5,241 nucleotides of DNA from Saprospiraceae bacterium (GCA_013361075.1 JABWAJ010000423.1:1-5241), one strand, 5' to 3'; positions 1-5,241 are shown, numbered from the stretch's first letter. Numbers and translations are program-made. The notes: generated by a model not told the origin, from the sequence alone.

Positions 1-59
1 CTCAAGATTTGCCATTCCAATAATCAGATCAGTTCTCCAAAGCAGGTTCAAGTGAACTA

Positions 60-92
60 TTGACTAGTATTTAAATCCAGCATTTATTTTTG
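60..92 (+). promoter_or_regulatory. Possible Bacteroidota-type promoter
   Basis: TTG at 60-62 is followed after 22 bases by TATTTTTG at 85-92. This fits the Bacteroidota housekeeping -33/-7 pattern (TTG ... TAnnTTTG), although the spacer is at the long end of the usual range. A start site near 97-99 is expected. The region is AT-rich, so a chance match is quite possible. The reason to note it is that a good terminator on the same strand lies about 150 bases downstream, with no annotated gene between them. Confidence 0.25.
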
Positions 93-97
93 AAGTA

Positions 98-289
98 CCT
101 GTTAAGCATTCAATGTGATGTTTATTGTCTCCAATCAAGTTAGTGAGGACAATCACCTTAAAGCTGTAAGTAGTAGACGTAGTGCCAATAGATATAACTA
201 TAACCCAATCTTTCTAGTAAATATATATCAATAGTGGCTAAAAAAGCAAGTGCCCAATCTGCATACTACGCAAATTGGGCACTTTTTTT
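98..289 (+). ncRNA. Candidate small RNA or mini-gene transcript
   Basis: This is inferred only from a promoter-like sequence (60-92) and an intrinsic terminator (248-289) on the same strand, which would frame a transcript of about 190 nucleotides. Inside are a small stem (GTGA 144-147 with TCAC 153-156) and a 38-codon ORF (118-234, start MFIVSNQV) with no ribosome binding site or recognisable family. It does not resemble tmRNA or RNase P RNA by eye, and I could not find the closing stem expected of 6S RNA. The transcript may not exist. If it does, it could equally be an RNA or encode the small peptide. Confidence 0.2.
248..289. terminator. Bidirectional intrinsic terminator
   Basis: An 11-bp perfect stem (AAGTGCCCAAT 248-258 with ATTGGGCACTT 274-284) encloses a 15-base loop that can itself pair TGC 260-262 with GCA 270-272. 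On the + strand the stem runs directly into a T tract (seven T's, 283-289). On the - strand the stem is followed by GC and six T's (from A240-A245). It therefore probably ends rpsA transcription, about 105 bases past the rpsA stop, and also any transcript arriving from the left on the + strand. Confidence 0.8.
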
Positions 290-309
290 AATAAATATAA
301 TTTTGTCTG

Positions 310-321
310 TCTCTCTCTCTC
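310..321. repeat. (TC)6 microsatellite
   Basis: Six uninterrupted TC dinucleotides lie in the non-coding gap between the terminator and the rpsA 3' end. The tract is short and lies outside coding sequence and outside any visible promoter, so a phase-variation role is unlikely. In the rpsA transcript it would read as a GA tract in the 3' untranslated region. Confidence 0.85.
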
Positions 322-354
322 AACTGCCTAAAATGAGATTAGGTAGTTTCTTTT
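322..354 (+). terminator. Weak hairpin with T-rich tail, possible second terminator
   Basis: AACTGCCTAA (322-331) pairs with TTAGGTAGTT (339-348) across a 7-base loop, giving 10 bp with one G-U wobble in + strand RNA. It is followed by an interrupted T tract (347-354, TTTCTTTT). On the - strand the wobble becomes an A-C mismatch and the downstream sequence is GA-rich, so it looks like a + strand terminator rather than one for rpsA. It could also be a 3' UTR stem that protects rpsA mRNA from exonucleases. Confidence 0.35.
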
Positions 355-388
355 GATCGATTCAGGCTTTATTATACTTTATATTATT

Positions 389-2407
389 CTACTCCTCAGC
401 ATTGCTAGCGCTCTCATCCCCCAACTGCTCCTTCAACTGCGAGAAGATATCCAAATCTCCCAGCGTTGATTTTTCGATTGAGGACTGCTGTTTTTTCACA
501 GCGGTACGCGTTTGGGTACGTTCGTCGTCTTTTTCGCGTTTCACGACTTCGTCTGCTTCGCGGCGGATGTCTTCAATGTAGCGCAGGTGAGAAACGAGGA
601 TGCGTTTGTCGTCGCGGTTGAATTCGATGACTTTCACAGTCAGTACTTCTTCCACATCGGCCATGCTGCCGTCTTCCTTGCGGATGTGTTTTGCCGGTGC
701 AAAAGCTTCCAGACCATAAGGCAGCTGTACGATAGCACCCCGGTCGTCGCGGCGCAGTACGGTAGCTTCGTGGTAAGAGCCAACCGGGAAAACATTTTCA
801 AACGTATCCCACGGGTTTTCTTCGATGTGTTTGTGGCTCAGCGACAGCTTGCGGTTCTCTTTGTCAATGTCCATGACCACCACTTCGATTTTGTTGCCCA
901 CTTTCGTGAACTCAGAAGCGTGCTGGTAGCGCTTGGTCCAGGACAGATCGGAGATGTGAATCATGCCGCCGATGCCTTCTGAAAGCTCTACGAATACGCC
1001 CCACTGTGTGGTATTTTTCACTTCGCCCGTGAAACGGCTGCCGATTGGGAAGCGCTGTTCAATTTCGCCCCATGGATCCTGTGCCAGTTGCTTGATACTG
1101 AGCGACATTTTGCGGTCGTCGCGGTCAATAGTGACAACTTTGGCTTCGTACATCTGGCCCAGTTTGAAGTATTCGCGGGCATTCACCGGCTGGTTGCTCC
1201 AGGTTACCTCAGAAACGTGGATCAGGCCTTCTACGCCCGGTTCAATTTCGAGGAACGCACCATAATCTTCGATGTTGACAATTTTGCCTTTAACCACAGC
1301 ACCTTCCTGGATGTCGGCGTTGAGCACTTCCCATGGATGCGGTTGCAGTTGCTTGAGACCCAGCGAAATCCGCTTTTTGTTTTCGTCGAAATCGAGTACG
1401 ACCACGTTGATCTTCTGGTTGAGCGACAGCACGTCGCGCGGATCGGAGATACGACCCCAGGAGATATCCGTGATGTAGAGCAGACCATCTACGCCGCCCA
1501 AATCGAGGAATGCGCCAAAATCGGTGATGTTTTTAACAACACCTTCCAGTACCTGGCCTTTTTCCAGACCGGCAATGATGGCTTCGCGCTGTTCGGCCAG
1601 ATCGCTTTCAATCAGTGCTTTGTGCGAAACAACGGCATTTTTGATGGTTTCGTTGATCTTCACGACCTTGAATTCCATCGTTTTGCCTACGTATGCATCG
1701 TAATCAATGATCGGCTTGATGTCAATCTGAGAGCCCGGGAGGAAAGTTTCCAAACCAGAAGCATCTACAATAAGACCGCCTTTAGTTTTGCTAACAACCG
1801 TGCCGCGGATAACTGTACCATTCTGGTAAGAATCCACAATGTTTTCCCAGGCGCGGAGCAGTTTGGCTTTACGGCGCGACAGCACCAACTGGCCTCTTGA
1901 GTCTTCCTGCTGCTCTACGTACACTTCGACAAAATCGCCAATGGTCAATTCCGGCATGTCGCGGAATTCAGACAGGGAAATCAAGCCATCCGATTTATAA
2001 CCGATGTCGAGTACAATATCGCCGCTGTTGATGGACGTGACCCGACCGGAAACGATTTCGTTTTCGAGGACAGCCGTCAATGTAGCGTCGTATTGTTCCT
2101 GTAATTTTTGCTTCTCGTCTTCAGGATAGGAGCGCCCGCGCTTGTTCGTAATAGACCAGTCGAAATCGTCGTGCGGGGTATCAATGGCAACCAATTGCTC
2201 AACAGGAAGCTCTAATTCTTCTTCCTCTTCTTCAATAATTGGTTCGTCAGTTGTGTCTACCACAGCGATGCTTCTTACAACTAACGGAGCTTCGGCAACC
2301 AGCACTTCCGCTGCGCCTACTGCTTCAATTTCTTCCTCTGCAGGAGTTTCCAGATTTACCGGCAAATCTTCTTCCGGATCCAGATCAAGGTTTTTTTCTT
2401 CCAGCAT
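389..2407 (-). CDS. rpsA: 30S ribosomal protein S1
   Basis: Complete gene of 672 residues for S1, the large RNA-binding ribosomal protein that helps mRNA bind the 30S subunit. Six S1 (OB-fold) domains are visible at about residues 117-179, 197-264, 284-353, 369-440, 456-527 and 543-609. The central three carry the hallmark cores DFGAFLDL (296), DYGAFLEI (381) and QWGVFVEL (468) and the strands YITDISW, IHVSEVTW and IHISDLSW. Domains 3-5 are each followed by a PW linker (358, 445, 532). The first ~100 residues are an acidic extension with six glutamates at 59-64, and the end is a charged tail (612-672). E. coli S1 is 557 residues; the difference is mostly these two ends. The ATG at 2407 is the first in frame after an upstream TAA and has no Shine-Dalgarno sequence, as is usual in Bacteroidota. 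It is transcribed alone, divergent from fadD. Confidence 0.97.
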   Translation of the reverse strand: MLEEKNLDLDPEEDLPVNLETPAEEEIEAVGAAEVLVAEAPLVVRSIAVVDTTDEPIIEEEEEELELPVEQLVAIDTPHDDFDWSITNKRGRSYPEDEKQKLQEQYDATLTAVLENEIVSGRVTSINSGDIVLDIGYKSDGLISLSEFRDMPELTIGDFVEVYVEQQEDSRGQLVLSRRKAKLLRAWENIVDSYQNGTVIRGTVVSKTKGGLIVDASGLETFLPGSQIDIKPIIDYDAYVGKTMEFKVVKINETIKNAVVSHKALIESDLAEQREAIIAGLEKGQVLEGVVKNITDFGAFLDLGGVDGLLYITDISWGRISDPRDVLSLNQKINVVVLDFDENKKRISLGLKQLQPHPWEVLNADIQEGAVVKGKIVNIEDYGAFLEIEPGVEGLIHVSEVTWSNQPVNAREYFKLGQMYEAKVVTIDRDDRKMSLSIKQLAQDPWGEIEQRFPIGSRFTGEVKNTTQWGVFVELSEGIGGMIHISDLSWTKRYQHASEFTKVGNKIEVVVMDIDKENRKLSLSHKHIEENPWDTFENVFPVGSYHEATVLRRDDRGAIVQLPYGLEAFAPAKHIRKEDGSMADVEEVLTVKVIEFNRDDKRILVSHLRYIEDIRREADEVVKREKDDERTQTRTAVKKQQSSIEKSTLGDLDIFSQLKEQLGDESASNAEE

Positions 2408-2495
2408 TGACAGAATGCTTTTAAAAAGGTGAATAAATAAGGTTTAAAAATGTCCAAAACAGCCTTTAAAGAGTTACCTCACTGGTTTGGAGGCG

Positions 2496-2530
2496 CAAAG
2501 GTACTTTTTTCTCCTGAAAATTTACTAAAA
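2496..2530 (-). promoter_or_regulatory. Probable rpsA promoter
   Basis: Read on the - strand, TACCTTTG (2503 down to 2496) matches the Bacteroidota -7 element TAnnTTTG exactly. The -33 element is poor: TTTTAG at 2530-2525, 21 bases upstream, is the best candidate. The start site would be near 2490, giving an rpsA leader of about 83 nucleotides without a Shine-Dalgarno sequence. In E. coli S1 represses its own translation through its leader. A similar role here is possible, but nothing in the sequence shows it. Confidence 0.5.
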
Positions 2531-2653
2531 CAGGTGTTTTTTGCAATACAGGACCACCGATTTTTTTCAGCTGGCCTTTTGGATATCTGCTTTATAACCA
2601 ACTACCTGCCGATGTGACGGCTACGCCCGATGCATAAAAGAAAGCGGATGAAA

Positions 2654-2683
2654 TTGCAGGACAAAAGAAAATTTGTACTTTTG
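2654..2683 (+). promoter_or_regulatory. fadD promoter, Bacteroidota consensus
   Basis: TTG at 2654-2656, a 19-base spacer and TACTTTTG at 2676-2683 match the Bacteroidota housekeeping promoter (TTG-N19-TAnnTTTG) in every defined position. A start near 2688-2690 leaves a leader of about 28 nucleotides before the fadD ATG at 2717. That leader is A-rich and has no Shine-Dalgarno sequence. No FadR-like operator was recognised around it. Confidence 0.75.
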
Positions 2684-2716
2684 GTCTTAGTGTAGAATTA
2701 CAAACAAATACCACAC

Positions 2717-4384
2717 ATGACAGCAGAACAAAGACCATGGCTTAAAAATTATCCTAAAGGCGTACCCGCCAATATAGATGCCGATGCTTACCCCAATCTG
2801 GTGAGCATGCTTCAGGAGTCGTTCACCAAATACAGTGACAAGCCTGCATTTTCCTGCATGGGCAAAACCTTTACTTTCGGTCAGTTAGACCGGCTTTCTG
2901 CGCAATTTGGCGCTTATCTGTTGTCGCGCGGACTGGAACCGGGCGATCGGGTCGCATTGATGATGCCCAATTTGCTCCAATACCCCATTGCTTTATTTGG
3001 TGCTTTGCGTGCCGGATTGGTGGTGGTCAATACCAATCCGCTTTATACGCCCCGTGAAATGTTGCACCAGTTCAACGATTCCGGCGCCAAAGCCATCGTG
3101 ATTGTTGAAAACTTCGCATCCAACCTGGAGAAAATTCTGCCCGAAACGCAGATCAAAACGGTTATCCTGACCAGCATTGGTGAGTTGCTCGGATTTCCCA
3201 AAGGGACCATTGTGAATTTTGTGGTGCGCAACCTCAAGAAGATGGTGCCTGCTTACAACATTGCCAATACAGTCAGTTTTTCAGACGCCTTGAATCAGGG
3301 TAAAAAGTTCACCTTGCCCCCGGCTTCCGGCGGCCCCGACGATACGATCCTGTTGCAGTACACCGGTGGCACTACCGGTGTATCCAAAGGCGCGATGCTG
3401 ACTAATAAAAATCTTATTTCCAATATGTTGCAAATGCGTGCATGGGCAGCGCCTTCACTCAAAGAAGGCCAGGAAGTCATGTTGTGCCCGTTGCCGCTTT
3501 ACCATATTTTTGCGTTTACGGTCAACTGCCTGTTTGGCATCAGCATGGGGGCTCTCAATGTGCTGGTGACCAATGCGAGGGACATTCCGTCTATCATCAA
3601 AGCGATGAAAGACCATCCGATTTCAATCATCACCGGATTGAATACGCTTTTTAACGCGATGCTGAACAACAAGGATTTCGCTACCCTCGACTTCAAGCCG
3701 CTGCGCATTACTTTCGGTGGTGGTATGGCGGTGCAACGCCCTGTGGCTGAGCGCTGGCAACAAGTCACTGGTTGTTTTCTGGCAGAAGGCTTCGGCATGA
3801 CGGAATCTTCTCCGGTCGCTACCGCCAATCCGCTTGACGGAACCGGGCGCATCGGCACAATAGGTATTCCGATCCCGTCCACCGACCTGCGCATCGTTAA
3901 AGATGATGGCGGTGTAGGTGGCTTTGGCGAAATTGGCGAAATCCAGATCAAAGGCCCTCAGGTCATGAAAGGCTACTACAACCGCCCCGAAGCTACAGCA
4001 GAAACCATTGTTGATGGCTGGCTCTGTACCGGCGACATTGGCGTCATGGAAGAAGACGGTTTCGTCCGCATTGTGGACCGCAAAAAGGACATGATCCTCG
4101 TGTCGGGCTTCAATGTGTATCCCAATGAGATAGAAGAGGTGGTTTGCGCCCATCCGAAAGTACTGGAATCAGCAGCCATAGGCGTTCCTGACGAAAAATC
4201 AGGGGAAGTAGTGAAAATATTTGTGGTCAAAAAAGACCCTTCCCTCAGCGAAAGCGAACTCATCGCTTATTGCAAAGAAAACATGACTGCCTACAAAGTG
4301 CCCAAGCACATCGAATTCCGCAAAGATTTGCCCAAAACAAATGTGGGGAAAATTTTGCGACGGGAGCTGCGGGACGCGAAATAG
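2717..4384 (+). CDS. fadD: Long-chain fatty acid--CoA ligase
   Basis: Complete gene of 555 residues for an ANL-superfamily enzyme that uses ATP to activate long-chain fatty acids to acyl-CoA via an acyl-adenylate, feeding beta-oxidation or lipid synthesis. Visible motifs in order: P-loop YTGGTTGVSKGA (215-226), LPLYHIFA (259-266), adenylate-binding EGFGMTES (357-364), ATP ribose-binding D440 in GWLCTGD, the fatty-acyl-CoA synthetase signature around 433-464 with hinge-region R455, and catalytic lysine K545 in TNVGKILRREL. No signal peptide or membrane helix is seen, as expected for a cytosolic or membrane-associated enzyme. Length and sequence along the whole protein, including MPNLLQYPIALFGALRAG (83-100), closely recall E. 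coli FadD (561 residues); only the last few residues are shorter. It has its own promoter and no operon partner. The ATG is the first codon after the consensus promoter. Confidence 0.96.
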   Translation: MTAEQRPWLKNYPKGVPANIDADAYPNLVSMLQESFTKYSDKPAFSCMGKTFTFGQLDRLSAQFGAYLLSRGLEPGDRVALMMPNLLQYPIALFGALRAGLVVVNTNPLYTPREMLHQFNDSGAKAIVIVENFASNLEKILPETQIKTVILTSIGELLGFPKGTIVNFVVRNLKKMVPAYNIANTVSFSDALNQGKKFTLPPASGGPDDTILLQYTGGTTGVSKGAMLTNKNLISNMLQMRAWAAPSLKEGQEVMLCPLPLYHIFAFTVNCLFGISMGALNVLVTNARDIPSIIKAMKDHPISIITGLNTLFNAMLNNKDFATLDFKPLRITFGGGMAVQRPVAERWQQVTGCFLAEGFGMTESSPVATANPLDGTGRIGTIGIPIPSTDLRIVKDDGGVGGFGEIGEIQIKGPQVMKGYYNRPEATAETIVDGWLCTGDIGVMEEDGFVRIVDRKKDMILVSGFNVYPNEIEEVVCAHPKVLESAAIGVPDEKSGEVVKIFVVKKDPSLSESELIAYCKENMTAYKVPKHIEFRKDLPKTNVGKILRRELRDAK

Positions 4385-4385
4385 T

Positions 4386-4410
4386 GGTCGCCACCTTCAG
4401 GTGGCTGACC
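4386..4410. repeat. REP-like palindrome after fadD stop
   Basis: GGTC-GCCACC (4386-4395), loop TTCA (4396-4399), then GGTGGC-T-GACC (4400-4410) form a 10-bp GC-rich stem with a single bulged T, beginning one base after the fadD stop. It would fold well on either strand. No proper T tract follows (GAGTTTGTGT), so it is a poor intrinsic terminator. It may stabilise the fadD 3' end or be a copy of a dispersed palindromic repeat; only genome-wide copy number would tell. Confidence 0.55.
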
Positions 4411-4425
4411 GAGTTTGTGTAAAGA

Positions 4426-4563
4426 GGCAAGGGCAAAATAAGGCGAGGGGCAAAAGGCAATAATTTCGTAAAGCTTGATGTTTTCGTAATCAAATCAGAA
4501 AAAATCGCAAAAACATCAACCATTTCAAAACAAAATTGCCCCTTGCCCCTTATTACCCCCGCC
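4426..4563. repeat. Long imperfect inverted repeat, possible MITE-like element
   Basis: Blocks on the left pair in order with blocks on the right: GGC 4426-4428 with GCC 4561-4563, AATA 4437-4440 with TATT 4551-4554, GGGGCAA 4447-4453 with TTGCCCC 4543-4549, GGCAAT 4456-4461 with ATTGCC 4535-4540, and TTGATGTTTT 4475-4484 with AAAACATCAA 4510-4519. Spacings on the two sides are similar, so the whole can fold into a cruciform or hairpin of about 140 bases. The outer arms are built from repeated GGGGCAA-type units. No transposase, clear terminal repeat with target duplication, or T tract was seen. A non-coding repeat or degenerate non-autonomous element is the best description. Confidence 0.55.
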
Positions 4564-4691
4564 GTAACTCCAATGCCAACAAGACAGCAACAGTGCTATG
4601 TCCTTCACATAAATAACAAGGAACCTGATTCCGGAAATCAATCTTTATTCCCCGCGACATTTCACTTGTTCAATAACCAAAATCAGCACCA

Positions 4692-5078
4692 ATGAAATCT
4701 ATAAGCTTGTTATTCTTCTGTTTCTTATTAACAGCCTTGCCTCTTTTTACTTCTGCCCAGAGTTGTTGTCAGATCAGTCAGGAAAATGGCCGTATTGCCT
4801 ATGACAAAGGGGATTTTGAAGCCGCTTTCCGCGAATGGTCAGAAGGATTAACGAGCCCCGACGCGGACCAATGCCCTGAGTTGGCGGCCTTAGTGGCTAA
4901 GGTTCAGGACAAACTCAGTCACTCTTTAGTTGATCAAAAGAAACAAGAGGGGCCCAATGAAATCTCTGATAGCGCCGGAGTTGCGGCTAAAAAAAGCCCT
5001 GATCCTATGTCCCGGCCCCCAGACCTTAGCAATCGGCACACGGCGGCCAATTCCAAATGCCTTAGGGCTAGTTTTTAA
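4692..5078 (+). CDS. Secreted protein of unknown function, probably truncated
   Basis: An ORF of 128 residues. Residues 1-22 are a clear Sec signal peptide: K2, a hydrophobic core rich in L and F, and cleavage expected after TSA (22), before Q23. After it, residues 29-53 (SQENGRIAYDKGDFEAAFRE and on) look like one TPR-type helix pair, followed by a helix with CPELAALVAKV (61-71) and a polar linker. The product should be periplasmic or exported. Residues from about 106 to 128 are the antisense of conserved nadE codons and look unnatural, so the true protein was probably longer and has lost its C-terminal part at a junction near 4990-5022. TPR-like N-termini of this kind can precede larger domains, but which one is unknown. 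No Shine-Dalgarno sequence and no clear promoter. Family not recognised. Confidence 0.5.
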   Translation: MKSISLLFFCFLLTALPLFTSAQSCCQISQENGRIAYDKGDFEAAFREWSEGLTSPDADQCPELAALVAKVQDKLSHSLVDQKKQEGPNEISDSAGVAAKKSPDPMSRPPDLSNRHTAANSKCLRASF

Positions 5079-5241
5079 GACAGGAGCTGCCTGGCGACGC
5101 TTATATTCATTAAGCTCAACACGTTTTAGGATATCTTCGATCCAAGGACCCCTCGTTTTTTTAAGCTCTTCCACATTTTTATCAACCTGTGGGTGCTTGG
5201 CTTTCTCTTTACCTTTAGAGAAGATGTCAACGGCACCTTCA
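4926..5241 (-). CDS. nadE: Glutamine-dependent NAD+ synthetase, C-terminal fragment
   Basis: The frame is open from the right edge of the window, so the 5' part is missing; the GTG at 5174 is internal, not a start. About 74 residues (5240 down to 5019) look like the C-terminal end of a glutamine-dependent NAD+ synthetase, which amidates deamido-NAD+ in the last step of NAD synthesis: KHPQVDKNVEELKKTRGPW, NEYKRRQAAPVLK and SPKAFGIGRRVPI. Family members normally stop within a few residues after the GRRxPI segment. Here the frame runs on for 30 residues (GPGHRIRAFF onward, ending LLFLLIN) that look like antisense of the facing ORF, so the natural stop seems lost. The ATP-binding and glutaminase domains lie outside the window. 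Identification rests on motif memory and is probable, not certain. Confidence 0.65.
   Translation of the reverse strand, partial: EGAVDIFSKGKEKAKHPQVDKNVEELKKTRGPWIEDILKRVELNEYKRRQAAPVLKTSPKAFGIGRRVPIAKVWGPGHRIRAFFSRNSGAIRDFIGPLLFLLIN

Larger units (their letters stand above)
1..388. other. Non-coding region downstream of rpsA
   Basis: This AT-rich stretch has no recognisable protein-coding gene, and stops are frequent in all frames. It contains a promoter-like sequence (60-92), a strong hairpin terminator (248-289), a TC microsatellite (310-321) and a weaker hairpin (322-348), each listed separately. The left end could be the 3' flank of a + strand gene lying outside the window, but nothing in the sequence proves this. 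No tRNA or known RNA family was recognised by eye. Confidence 0.7.
2408..2716. other. Divergent intergenic control region (rpsA / fadD)
   Basis: This 309-base gap separates the divergent start codons of rpsA and fadD. It carries one Bacteroidota-type promoter for each gene, listed separately and about 150 bases apart, so the promoters do not overlap. The implied leaders are about 83 nucleotides for rpsA and about 28 for fadD. I saw no clear operator palindrome, riboswitch or RNA gene. A chance 55-codon + strand ORF (2450-2617) was considered and rejected. Confidence 0.7.
4385..4691. other. Non-coding gap with repeat elements
   Basis: This gap of 307 bases between fadD and the next ORF holds a compact palindrome (4386-4410) and a long imperfect inverted repeat (4426-4563), both listed separately. 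The rest (4564-4691) has no gene. An imperfect dyad (TGATTCCGGAAATCA, 4626-4640) lies about 50 bases before the next start codon. No promoter matching TTG...TAnnTTTG was found for the downstream ORF. Confidence 0.65.

Noticed and set aside
118..234. 38-codon + strand ORF before the terminator
   Set aside because: Not called as a gene because composition is unremarkable, no family is recognised and there is no ribosome-binding signal. It is kept only as an alternative reading of the orphan transcription unit.
512..982. 156-codon ORF antisense to the 3' half of rpsA
   Set aside because: Shadow of rpsA in the complementary frame; no independent start signal or family.
1088..1900. 270-codon ORF antisense to rpsA
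   Set aside because: It lies wholly opposite conserved S1 domains and its composition (rich in F, V, D and H) is what reversed S1 codons give. It is a shadow of rpsA.
2450..2617. 55-codon + strand ORF (MSKTAFKELPHWFGG...) in the rpsA/fadD gap
   Set aside because: It overlaps the likely rpsA promoter, has no promoter of its own and matches no family I know. A run of 55 open codons in an AT-rich gap is easily explained by chance. An AAGG sits 7 bases before the ATG, but Shine-Dalgarno signals carry little weight in this phylum.
3623..4153. 176-codon ORF antisense to fadD
   Set aside because: It overlaps the most conserved part of fadD, including the signature region, and has no recognisable motif.
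4260..4523. 87-codon - strand ORF spanning the fadD end and the inverted repeat
   Set aside because: Half of it is antisense of fadD and the rest passes through the palindromic repeats; no family is recognised.
4421..4565. CRISPR or direct-repeat array suggested by repeated GGGGCAA units
   Set aside because: The units are short, irregular in spacing and arranged as inverted arms; there are no spacers of constant length.
5172..5174. GTG as a start codon of an 82-residue - strand protein
   Set aside because: The same frame stays open to the window edge and the upstream residues (EGAVDIFSKGKEKAKHPQVD) look like part of the same NadE sequence, so the GTG is an internal valine.

Overview
The window looks like chromosomal DNA from a member of the Bacteroidota. 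Three things point there. The fadD promoter matches the Bacteroidota sigma-factor consensus (TTG, 19-base spacer, TAnnTTTG). None of the visible start codons has a Shine-Dalgarno sequence. The ribosomal protein S1 has a long acidic N-terminal extension and a charged C-terminal tail. A Saprospiria-like or related lineage is my best guess but is not proven.

Layout, left to right. Positions 1-388 hold no recognised gene. They contain a strong bidirectional intrinsic terminator (248-289), a possible small orphan transcription unit on the + strand (promoter near 60-92, ending at that terminator), a short TC microsatellite and a second hairpin. Positions 389-2407 (- strand) encode a complete 30S ribosomal protein S1 with six S1 domains. 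Positions 2408-2716 form a divergent control region with a promoter facing each way. Positions 2717-4384 (+ strand) encode a complete long-chain acyl-CoA synthetase (FadD) that strongly resembles the proteobacterial enzyme. Positions 4385-4691 hold a compact palindrome just after the fadD stop and a roughly 140-base imperfect inverted repeat, probably a non-coding repeat element.

The right end is odd. A short secreted protein ORF (4692-5078, + strand) converges on and overlaps the C-terminal part of a probable glutamine-dependent NAD+ synthetase (- strand, running off the right edge). The conserved part of NadE ends near 5019, and its predicted 30-residue tail is simply the antisense of the + strand ORF. 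Conversely, the last ~20 residues of the + strand ORF are the antisense of conserved NadE. This is the pattern expected of a rearrangement or assembly junction near 4990-5022 that cut both reading frames.

Functionally, rpsA (translation), fadD (fatty-acid activation) and nadE (NAD synthesis) are housekeeping genes with no evident shared pathway. I see no defence system, mobile-element gene, CRISPR array, rRNA or tRNA. I do not find a convincing new multi-gene system here. The most worthwhile leads are the junction at the right end, the large inverted repeat and the possible small transcript at the left end.
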